Assembly: GCA_036280655.1 (NCBI GenBank) | Contig: DASUQI010000061.1 | Span: 1 to 34,355, forward strand | Source of the DNA: DASSJM01 sp036280655 | Lineage (GTDB): Bacteria; Actinomycetota; UBA4738; HRBIN12 | DNA: 34,355 nucleotides | Reading direction: 5' to 3' | Shown: in pieces, positions 22,665-29,323 of the stretch | Position numbering within the stretch: position 1 is the first letter of the stretch | Layout of the letters: the number at the start of each line of letters is the position of its first letter | Position numbers and translations under genes: made by a program | Notes under the pieces: model-generated | What the model saw: only the letters and a program-made list of their open reading frames with translations | Told to the model about the DNA's origin: nothing | Database searches by the model: none

Positions 22665-24122
22665 TCAGCTCGGGCACTCCTGTCCACCGGACGTGTCCGG
22701 CGGCGGGATCTCGTAGGCGGCGTTCGCGACCACGGCGACGTCCACCCCGTCCGGGAGCGCCGAGGCCGGGACCGGCACCAGCTCGAGGGCACCTGCGTAG
22801 GACCCGACCACCTTGGCCTCGGCCTCCAGCCCCTCGCGGTAGACGATCACGGCGCCTCGGACCGGCGAGTCCACCTCGCCCTTGCCGACGATGCCCGCGG
22901 CCGTGTTGAACCCGCCCTCGGTGAGGACGTCGAACACGGGGGCGGCGGCCGCGTTCGGTCCCGCGACCACCACCGCGATGTTCGCCGGGGAGGGCGGGAC
23001 CTGCGGAAGGTTCCTGCCGAGATCGCCGAGCGGCTGGCCCTCCGCGATCCGCCGGAACAGCCTCGTCGCGTCCGGCTCGACCGCGCGGACCACCGACAGG
23101 TACTGCCCGTCGACGGTGATCCCCTCCGGGACCGAGGGCACCGAACGGAAGTCGGCCGCGCCGGTGTTCACGCCCTGCAGCGTCCCCGCGAGATAGACGA
23201 GCTCGGCCGGGTTGCGGAGGCCCTCGTCCACCACGAAGTTCCCGAGCAGGTCCGGGACCAGGTTCGTGAGGCCGAGGAGCCTCGACGGCGAGAGCAGCTC
23301 GGAGATGACGGCGCGCAGGAACTGCTGCTGGCGTCCGATCCGGGCGAAGTCCGGGATCGAGTCGCACGGCAGCTGGCGGGTGCGGACGTATGCCAGCGCC
23401 ATCGTGCCGTCGAGGCGCTGGCACCCCGGGGCCACGTTGAGACCGGTGTTCGGGTCGGCGATCCGTCCCGGCTCCTCGTAGTAGACGCTCGTCACGCCGC
23501 CGTCCTCCGTGTGCTGCGTGAGGTACCCGGGGGTGTTGACCTGGTACGAGGGGATGCACAGGTCGACGCCGCCGAGGGTGTCGACCAGGTTCTGGAACCC
23601 CGCGAGGTCCACGTACATCACGTGGTTGATCCGCAGACCGGTCAGGTTGCGGATCGTCCGCGCGACGCGGTAGGCGCCGTTGCCCTCGATCCCGCCCTCG
23701 AACGCGGTGTTGATCCGCCCCTCCCCCATCCCCGGGATGTCGACCCACAGGTCGCGGGGGAACGAGAGGAACGTCGCCTGCTTCTGGTCGGGCTCGGTGT
23801 GGACGAGGATGATCGTGTCCGAGCGGTTCTCGCCGCCGATGTCCTCGTCGGTCCCGAACTGCACCTGCTCCTCGGGCGTGAGCCCCGAACGCGAGTCGCT
23901 CCCGAGCAGCAGGTAGTTGCACGCGCGCTCGTCGCACACGCCGGCGATGTCCGGCTCCGCGGTGGCGCCGGTCGCCGTCGGCGGCGGGAGGGTCTCGATC
24001 TGGCTGCGGGTCCAGAAGTACGCGCCCATCGTGACCGCGGCCACGACAGTGACGAGCGCCGAGAGGCTCGCCGCGACGGCGAGCAGCGTGCGCCGGACGT
24101 GTGGGTGGGGATGCGAGGCCAT
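22665..24122 (-). CDS. LytR-CpsA-Psr (LCP) family wall-glycopolymer ligase
   Basis: 485 residues. Short basic tail, one membrane helix (about 13-36), then an extracellular LCP domain (about 65-305) with LLLGSDSR (71-78), ENRSDTI (98-104), SFPRD (120-124), YVRTRQLPCDSIPDFARIGR (pieces at 245-264, with the arginines that bind the polyprenyl pyrophosphate) and RQQQFL. A LytR_C domain occupies about 385-480 (ANIAVVVAGPN, VFDVLTEGGFNTA). LCP proteins transfer polyprenyl-linked glycans (teichoic acid, arabinogalactan, capsule) to peptidoglycan. Its place among glycosyltransferases and Wzm/Wzt export fits a locus that makes a wall-attached polymer. Four Cys in the outer domain could form disulfides. 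Confidence 0.93.
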   Translation of the reverse strand: MASHPHPHVRRTLLAVAASLSALVTVVAAVTMGAYFWTRSQIETLPPPTATGATAEPDIAGVCDERACNYLLLGSDSRSGLTPEEQVQFGTDEDIGGENRSDTIILVHTEPDQKQATFLSFPRDLWVDIPGMGEGRINTAFEGGIEGNGAYRVARTIRNLTGLRINHVMYVDLAGFQNLVDTLGGVDLCIPSYQVNTPGYLTQHTEDGGVTSVYYEEPGRIADPNTGLNVAPGCQRLDGTMALAYVRTRQLPCDSIPDFARIGRQQQFLRAVISELLSPSRLLGLTNLVPDLLGNFVVDEGLRNPAELVYLAGTLQGVNTGAADFRSVPSVPEGITVDGQYLSVVRAVEPDATRLFRRIAEGQPLGDLGRNLPQVPPSPANIAVVVAGPNAAAAPVFDVLTEGGFNTAAGIVGKGEVDSPVRGAVIVYREGLEAEAKVVGSYAGALELVPVPASALPDGVDVAVVANAAYEIPPPDTSGGQECPS

Positions 24123-24144
24123 AGGCTGCGTCGAAGGAAGCGTA
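24122..24144. promoter_or_regulatory. Divergent -10 boxes of the LCP and acyl-CoA synthetase genes
   Basis: Minus-strand TACGCT (24144-24139) lies 16 bases before the LCP start at 24122, predicting a leader of about nine bases. Plus-strand TAGGCT (24122-24127) overlaps the LCP start codon and predicts a leader of about 45 bases for the gene at 24179. The two transcripts would face away from each other and share the 56-base gap. Confidence 0.4.
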
Positions 24145-24178
24145 CCCGTCGAGCCGCGGAAGGGATGCGGGGCAGGCC

Positions 24179-26104
24179 GTGACGATCGTGTGGAGACCCT
24201 CGCCCGAGGTGGTCGAGCGGGCGAACGTGACCCGCTTCATGCGCGCGAACGGCATCGCCACCGAGGAGGAGCTGATCCGCCGCTCGACCGCCGACGTCGA
24301 GTGGTTCTGGGACGCCGTGGTGCGCGATCTCGGCATCGAGTTCTTCGAGCCGTACCGGACGGCGCTCGACACCTCGAACGGCATCGAGTGGGCCACGTGG
24401 TTCGGCGGCGGGACCGTGAACCTCGCGCACAACTGCGTGGACCGGTGGGCCGAACGCACCCCCGAGGGGGCCGCCGTCGTCTGGGAGGGCGAGGAGGGTG
24501 ACGTGCGCCGCCTGACCTACCGCGAGCTGCGCCTGACCGCGGACCGGCTCGCGAACGGCCTCGCGTCGCTCGGCGTCGGGCCGGGCGACGCGGTCGGGAT
24601 CTTCCTGCCGATGACGCCGGAGGCCGTCGCGTCGGTGATGGCGTGCGCGAAGCTCGGCGCCGTCTTCCTCCCGATCTTCAGCGGGTTCGGCGCCGATGCC
24701 GTCGCCACGCGGCTCGCCGACGCCGAGGCGAGGGTCCTGATCACCGCCGACGGCTTCCCGCGGCGCGGCCGCCTCGTCGGCATGAAGGAGGTCGCCGACG
24801 AGGCCGCGGCGTCCGCGGGCATCGAGCACGTCCTGGTCGTCGACCGAGCGGGACGGGACGACGCGTCGTTCGACCCGTCGCGCGACGTGCACTGGGACGA
24901 GCTGCTCGCCACTCAGCCGGATCGCTTCGAGACCGTCATGCTCGATCCCGAGCATCCGCTGTTCGTCGCGTACACGAGCGGCACGACCGGACGGCCGAAG
25001 GGCGCCGTCCACGTGCACGGCGGGTTCCTCGTGAAGATCGCGGAGGAGGTCGCGTACCAGGCCGACGTGCAGCGGGGGGACCTGTTGTTCTGGTTCGCCG
25101 ACCTCGGCTGGATCATGGGGCCGTGGGAGATCGTCGGCGCGACCGCGCTCGGCGCGACGGTGTTCCTGTTCGACGGGGCGCCGAACCACCCCGGCCCCGA
25201 CCGGATCTGGTCGATGGTCGAACGGCACGGGATCACGCAGCTCGGGGTCTCGCCGACGCTGATCCGCGCCCTGATCCCGGCGGGCGAAGACGCGGTTCGC
25301 TCGCACGACCTCTCGTCGCTCCGGATCCTCGCCTCGACCGGCGAACCCTGGAACCCGGAGCCGTACCGGTGGCTGTTCGACGAGGTCGGCAAGGGCCGCC
25401 TCCCGATCATCAACCTTTCGGGCGGGACCGAGGTCGGCGCGTGCTTCCTCTCGCCACACCCGATCAGCCCGCTGAAGGCGTGCACGCTCCGCGGGCCGGC
25501 GCTCGGGATGAACGTCGCGGTGTTCCGAGCCGACGGCTCCGAGGCGGCGCCGGGCGAGGTCGGCGAGCTCGTGTGCCGCACGCCGTGGCCCGCGATGACC
25601 CGCGGACTCCGCGGCGACCCCGAGCGGTATTTCGACACGTACTGGCGGCGCTTCCCCGGGGTCTGGACCCACGGCGATTGGGCGACCGTCGACGAGGACG
25701 GCTTCTGGTTCCTCCACGGCAGGAGCGACGACACGATGAGCGTCGGCGGGAAGCGCCTCGGGCCGGCGGAGGTCGAGAGCATCCTCACGCTGCATCCCTC
25801 GGTCGTCGAGTCCGCGGTGATCGGCGTCCCCGACGACGTGAAGGGCGAGGCGATCTGGTGCTTCGTCGTCGCGGGCGCCGACGCGCCGCCCGACCTCGCG
25901 CACGAACTCCGAGCGCTCGTCGCCGACCACCTCGGGAAGGCCTTCCGACCCTCGCGCGTGGTCGTCGTGCCGGAGCTGCCGCGCACGCGGTCGGCGAAGA
26001 TCCTGCGCCGGGCGATCCGGGCGACCGTCACCGGCTCGGAGCCGGGCGATCTCTCGAGCCTCGAGAACCCCGGTGCGCTGGAGGCGATCCGCGCCGCGCT
26101 CTGA
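24179..26104 (+). CDS. AMP-dependent acetyl-CoA/acyl-CoA synthetase
   Basis: 641 residues, the ANL superfamily. An acetyl-CoA synthetase-type N-terminal cap (about 1-85: FWDAVVRDLGIEFF, NLAHNCVDRW) precedes the AMP-binding domain with P-loop YTSGTTGRPKG (265-275), NLSGGTEVGA (about 415) and HGDWATVDEDGFWFLHGRSD before the C-terminal lid; SVGGKRLGPAEVE is the hinge and RTRSAKILRR carries the catalytic Lys, also the site of acetylation control in such enzymes. It activates a short-chain carboxylate to the adenylate and then to its CoA thioester. The acid (acetate, propionate or other) is not certain. GTG start at 24179; no good ribosome binding site (GGGGCAGG about four bases upstream is only moderate). 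Confidence 0.92.
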   Translation: MTIVWRPSPEVVERANVTRFMRANGIATEEELIRRSTADVEWFWDAVVRDLGIEFFEPYRTALDTSNGIEWATWFGGGTVNLAHNCVDRWAERTPEGAAVVWEGEEGDVRRLTYRELRLTADRLANGLASLGVGPGDAVGIFLPMTPEAVASVMACAKLGAVFLPIFSGFGADAVATRLADAEARVLITADGFPRRGRLVGMKEVADEAAASAGIEHVLVVDRAGRDDASFDPSRDVHWDELLATQPDRFETVMLDPEHPLFVAYTSGTTGRPKGAVHVHGGFLVKIAEEVAYQADVQRGDLLFWFADLGWIMGPWEIVGATALGATVFLFDGAPNHPGPDRIWSMVERHGITQLGVSPTLIRALIPAGEDAVRSHDLSSLRILASTGEPWNPEPYRWLFDEVGKGRLPIINLSGGTEVGACFLSPHPISPLKACTLRGPALGMNVAVFRADGSEAAPGEVGELVCRTPWPAMTRGLRGDPERYFDTYWRRFPGVWTHGDWATVDEDGFWFLHGRSDDTMSVGGKRLGPAEVESILTLHPSVVESAVIGVPDDVKGEAIWCFVVAGADAPPDLAHELRALVADHLGKAFRPSRVVVVPELPRTRSAKILRRAIRATVTGSEPGDLSSLENPGALEAIRAAL

Positions 26105-26140
26105 TGGATCATCGTTCCGCGGCGGCGCTCTCCCACCCGA

Positions 26141-26146
26141 TAGGCT
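26141..26146 (+). promoter_or_regulatory. Leaderless -10 box of the receiver-GGDEF gene
   Basis: TAGGCT is followed after six bases by the ATG at 26153. It is the clearest leaderless start in the window. A -35 box is not recognisable. Confidence 0.55.
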
Positions 26147-26152
26147 CGGCCC

Positions 26153-26974
26153 ATGAGCGCTGGCAGCGGGGGCGACCTGGCGGTGCTCGCGGTCGGCGTC
26201 GACGCCGGACGCCTCGAGGGCTTCTCGGTGGAGTCCGCGGAGGACCTGCTCGGGGCGCTCGCGCACCTGTCGGACGGCGAGATCGACGTGATCTGCACGA
26301 CCCTCGACCTCCCGGACGCCCAAGGACTCGACGTCATCCGTTCGTTCCGCGAGCAGGCGGGTGACGTCCCCGTCGTGGTGCTCGGCACCGCGGGCGTCGA
26401 CCCGCAACTCGCGTTCGACGCGGGCGCGACCGACGTGATCCCGGCCGGTGCGCCGGTCGATCTCGTCGCGCGATCGGTCCACTACGCGGCGACGGTCCAG
26501 CGCCTCAGCGCGGAGCTCCAACGCCACCAGACCGTCGACGACCTCACCGGCCTGCTGAACGCCCGCGGGTTCGAGCTGCTCGCCACCCACCACCTGCGGC
26601 TCGCCGACCGCTCGAAGCACCCGGTCGTGATCGTGTTCGTGCGCATGGACGAGGTTCCCGAGCCCGAACGCGACCGGGCCGTGGTGGATGCCGCGGACAT
26701 GATCCGCTCCGCGGTCCGGGCCTCCGACGTGGTCGCCCGGGTCGATCCGGATGCGTTCTGCGTCCTGCTGTCGGGGGCCTCGCCCGGCACGGGGTCGATC
26801 GTCCTGTCGCGCGTGGTCGAGGCCGTCGCGGAGCACGACTCGCGGACCCGTCGGCAGACCGGGAGCACGCTGTGGGTCGGCGCCGCCGAGTACGACCCGG
26901 AGCAGCCCCAGGGGATCAAGGAACTGATCGCCGAGGCCGACCGGAGGATGCGGCGTGCCGGCGCCGAGCCGTGA
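26153..26974 (+). CDS. Degenerate receiver-GGDEF protein
   Basis: 273 residues. The first part (about 8-120) has the pattern of a response-regulator receiver: IDVICTTLDLPDAQGLDVIR (44-63) is the strand that normally ends in the phospho-acceptor Asp, but Thr50 stands at this place; FDAGATDVIPAGAPVDLVARSVHY ends the domain, without the usual Lys of VxKP. The second part has the GGDEF-family start VDDLTGLLNARGF (128-140), but the GGDEF loop reads DPDAF (198-202), so a diguanylate cyclase activity is unlikely. The protein may have become a phosphorylation-independent, non-catalytic regulator, for example one that binds c-di-GMP or a partner. It has a leaderless promoter. The sigma factor gene follows 72 bases later. 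Confidence 0.85.
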   Translation: MSAGSGGDLAVLAVGVDAGRLEGFSVESAEDLLGALAHLSDGEIDVICTTLDLPDAQGLDVIRSFREQAGDVPVVVLGTAGVDPQLAFDAGATDVIPAGAPVDLVARSVHYAATVQRLSAELQRHQTVDDLTGLLNARGFELLATHHLRLADRSKHPVVIVFVRMDEVPEPERDRAVVDAADMIRSAVRASDVVARVDPDAFCVLLSGASPGTGSIVLSRVVEAVAEHDSRTRRQTGSTLWVGAAEYDPEQPQGIKELIAEADRRMRRAGAEP

Positions 26975-27039
26975 GCGCAGGTCCGGGCGTCCCAGCATGA
27001 GAGCTCGCGCGCCGGGACGGCCTGTTTCGATCCGTGACC

Positions 27040-27045
27040 TAGGGC
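27040..27045 (+). promoter_or_regulatory. Candidate leaderless -10 box of the sigma factor gene
   Basis: TAGGGC ends seven bases before the ATG at 27053. The last position deviates from the TANNNT pattern. If the sigma factor regulates itself, a different promoter further upstream could be used; none was recognised. Confidence 0.35.
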
Positions 27046-27052
27046 GATGCGA

Positions 27053-27721
27053 ATGTTCCCCGAAGAACCCAGGACACGGATGGCGCAGGCAGCAGCGACG
27101 CTCGTGGGATCGCTCCCCGACCGGTCGCCGCGGGGGGAGACCGACGTGACGGTCGACCTCTCCGACGCCCGGGACCGGGACCTCGTCCGGCGGATCGGCC
27201 GCGGAGACGGAGAAGCCTTCCGCGGGCTGTTCGGGCGGTACGCCCCGAGCGCCCTCGCGCTCGCGAGGCGGGTCGTCCGCCAGCCGTTCCTGGCCGAGGA
27301 GATCGTCCAGGAGGCGTTCTTGGCGGTGTGGAAGAACCCGGGGGGCTACGACGACCGGCGCGGCTCGGTCCGCTCGTGGCTCATGGGCATGGTGCACCAC
27401 CGCGCCGTCGACGCCGTCCGGCGAGAGGAGTCGCAGCGCCGCCGCGCGGAGGAGGCGCAGAGCAACGAGCCCGTCGTCGCGCCCGACCCCGCGGAGCAGG
27501 TGGTCGAGGAGCTCGGACTCCCCGAGGAGCGGCGGGCGGTCCGTGCCGCGCTCGACGAGCTTCCCGACGAACAGCGCCGGGTGATCGAGCTCATGTACTA
27601 CGAGGGGCTGTCGCAGTCGACGATCTCCGAGCGGCTCGGGCTGCCGCTCGGCACCGTGAAGTCGCGGACGCTGCTCGGCATGCGGCGACTGCGGACCCGG
27701 ATGGCGGGGTTGGAACGATGA
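27053..27721 (+). CDS. ECF RNA polymerase sigma factor
   Basis: 222 residues from ATG 27053 (224 if the ATG at 27047 is used; a third ATG at 27080 is also possible). Sigma-2 region about 35-105: LVRRIGRGDGEAFRGLFGRY, AEEIVQEAFLAVWKNPG, RSWLMGMVHHRAVDAVRR. A short acidic linker, then sigma-4 about 160-215: ALDELPDEQRRVIELMYYEG, LSQSTISERLGLPLGTVKSR. It lacks regions 1 and 3, so it is an ECF (group 4) factor. The next gene overlaps by four bases (ATGA) and encodes a zinc-type anti-sigma factor, the standard arrangement for an envelope- or redox-responsive regulon. Target promoters are unknown. Confidence 0.9.
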   Translation: MFPEEPRTRMAQAAATLVGSLPDRSPRGETDVTVDLSDARDRDLVRRIGRGDGEAFRGLFGRYAPSALALARRVVRQPFLAEEIVQEAFLAVWKNPGGYDDRRGSVRSWLMGMVHHRAVDAVRREESQRRRAEEAQSNEPVVAPDPAEQVVEELGLPEERRAVRAALDELPDEQRRVIELMYYEGLSQSTISERLGLPLGTVKSRTLLGMRRLRTRMAGLER

Positions 27722-28428
27722 CGCGCGACCACGAGCTGATCGAGGAGCTGATCGCCGTCCGGGCGCTCGGCGGCCTCGACGCGGCCGACGAGGAGCGCCT
27801 CCGCGCCGAGATGGCCTCGCACGGCCCCGATTGCGAGGAGTGCCTGCGGCTCGAGGCCGACTACGCCGACGTCGCGGGCGGGCTCGGGTTCGCCCTCGAC
27901 CCGGTCGCCGTCCGGCCGGGGTTCGCCGAGGAGACGTTCGAGCGGGCGCTCGGCCCGCAGGCGCGGCCGGTCGACCTGCGCGAGGATCCAGGGCGACGCC
28001 GGGGCGTGCTCCGTCCGCTCGTCGGGATCGCGGCCGCGTTCGTCCTGTTCGTCGGCGGCTGGGTCGTCGGCGTCACGCTCTCCGAGGACGAGCCCGCGCT
28101 CACCGAGGCCACCACGATCTCGTTCCAGGGGGAGGCGGACGGCGCCACCGTCAGCGCCGCGTTCCGTCCCGGCGAGCCCGGGATGTTCCTGCTCGCCTCC
28201 GGCCTGCCGGCGCTGCCCGAGGACCAGGTCTACGAGCTGTGGGTGTTCGAGGGCGAGACGCCCGTGGGCGCGCTCTGCGCGAGGCCGTCGGAGAACGGGT
28301 CGCTGTTCGAGTTCGTGGACACCTCGCTCGAGGGCGTCGGGCTCATGGCGGTGACGGTGGAACCCGACAGCTGCCCGGACGCCCCGACCTCCGACCCGAT
28401 CTTCACCGCCGAGGTGCCGACCGTCTGA
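27718..28428 (+). CDS. RskA-type anti-sigma factor with a zinc-type ZAS motif
   Basis: 236 residues. N-terminal anti-sigma domain with His35-x3-Cys39-x2-Cys42 (HGPDCEEC), the zinc-binding ZAS signature that can respond to redox state. One membrane helix lies at about 96-117 (VLRPLVGIAAAFVLFVGGWV), followed by the RskA-like outer domain (about 125-236) with GEPGMFLLASGLPALPEDQ, YELWVFEGETPVGAL, and GVGLMAVTVEPD. It holds the ECF factor at the membrane and would be released by signal-driven proteolysis or by oxidation of the zinc site. The ATG overlaps the sigma gene stop (ATGA). The outer domain's ligand is unknown. Confidence 0.9.
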   Translation: MTRDHELIEELIAVRALGGLDAADEERLRAEMASHGPDCEECLRLEADYADVAGGLGFALDPVAVRPGFAEETFERALGPQARPVDLREDPGRRRGVLRPLVGIAAAFVLFVGGWVVGVTLSEDEPALTEATTISFQGEADGATVSAAFRPGEPGMFLLASGLPALPEDQVYELWVFEGETPVGALCARPSENGSLFEFVDTSLEGVGLMAVTVEPDSCPDAPTSDPIFTAEVPTV

Positions 28429-28431
28429 CGG

Positions 28432-29277
28432 TCAGGCCGGACGCCGGGCGACGAGGACCGAACACGGCGCGTGCCTCGCGCAGTGCTCGCTGACGCTTCC
28501 CAACACGACGCGTGAGACGCCCCGCACCCCGCGGTGCCCGACGACGACCAGGTCGGACTTCGCGCGCTCGACCGCCGCGACGAGCGCGTGCTCGGGGCGG
28601 CCCATCGCCACGTCGCGCCTCGGGACGATGCCCTGGGCGGTGGCGGCCGCGACCGACGCCTCGAGCTCGGGCGGGCTGGGCTCGTCCTCGTCGAGCGTCC
28701 ACTCGGCGTCGCGGCCCCGGAAGACCGGCACGACGTGGACCAGCCGCAGCTCGGCGCCGCTCGAGGCGGCGATCGCGCCGGCGAGCGCCGCGGTCTGCGG
28801 TGACGCCTCCGAGCCGTCCACCCCGCAGAGGATCCGCTCGGGGAACGCGGGCCCGGCCGTCCGCGAGATCAGCACGGAGCATCCGGCCTCGCGCATCACG
28901 TGCTCCGCGACGCGGCCCACCCGGATCGCCCCGCCGAGCACTCCGGCATCCTGCCCGACGCAGATCAGGTCGGCGCCGAGCTCCCTCGACTCGTCGAGGA
29001 GCGCCCTCGCGGGGCTCCCCGCGAGCAGGCGCGCGTCGGCCTTCGCCTCCAGGTCGCGGGCGCGCGCCGCCGTCCGCTCGAGCGCGGCCTCCGCTTCGGC
29101 CTCGACGTCGCCCGCGTCGTGGGGGTGGCCGGTGTCGATCACGTACGCGAGGACGAGCTCGGCGCCGGATCTCGCGGCGAGCCGGGCCGCCTGTCGCGCC
29201 GCCTCCTCCGCGCGCGGCGATCCGTCCACGCCGACGAGGATCCGGTCGAACGTCGGCCGCGCGTCCCGCTCGCTCAC
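28432..29277 (-). CDS. Universal stress protein with two UspA domains
   Basis: 281 residues. Domain 1 (about 8-140) has RILVGVDGSPRAEEAARQA and the loop ICVGQDAGVLGGAIRVGRVAEHVM, a weakened form of the G-x2-G-x9-G(S/T) ATP loop. Domain 2 (about 146-281) has RILCGVDGSEASPQTAALA and the intact loop VVVGHRGVRGVSRVVLGSVS, so this half probably binds ATP. Tandem UspA proteins of actinobacteria take part in stress and dormancy responses. The GTG at 29277 follows a TAGCAT box by six bases. The gene is convergent with the anti-sigma gene; only three bases separate the stops. Confidence 0.92.
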   Translation of the reverse strand: MSERDARPTFDRILVGVDGSPRAEEAARQAARLAARSGAELVLAYVIDTGHPHDAGDVEAEAEAALERTAARARDLEAKADARLLAGSPARALLDESRELGADLICVGQDAGVLGGAIRVGRVAEHVMREAGCSVLISRTAGPAFPERILCGVDGSEASPQTAALAGAIAASSGAELRLVHVVPVFRGRDAEWTLDEDEPSPPELEASVAAATAQGIVPRRDVAMGRPEHALVAAVERAKSDLVVVGHRGVRGVSRVVLGSVSEHCARHAPCSVLVARRPA

Positions 29278-29283
29278 GGGCCG

Positions 29284-29289
29284 ATGCTA
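29284..29289 (-). promoter_or_regulatory. Leaderless -10 box of the universal stress protein gene
   Basis: Minus-strand TAGCAT (29289-29284) is followed after six bases by the GTG at 29277. Confidence 0.5.
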
Positions 29290-29323
29290 GCCCGTCGGCC
29301 GTCGTCCTCGGGCGCCCTCGCGC

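Noticed and set aside
20230..24459. Very long minus-strand open frame of more than 1,400 codons
   Set aside because: Only the last 368 codons (20230-21333) have glycosyltransferase motifs. The rest is antisense to the genes at 21403 and 24179 or out of frame with the LCP gene, and it has the Arg/Asp/Pro-rich composition of GC-driven shadows.
23642..27400. Minus-strand open frame of more than 1,200 codons across the synthetase and receiver-GGDEF genes
   Set aside because: It is antisense to three well-supported genes and is made of low-complexity Arg/His/Asp/Val sequence without domain motifs.
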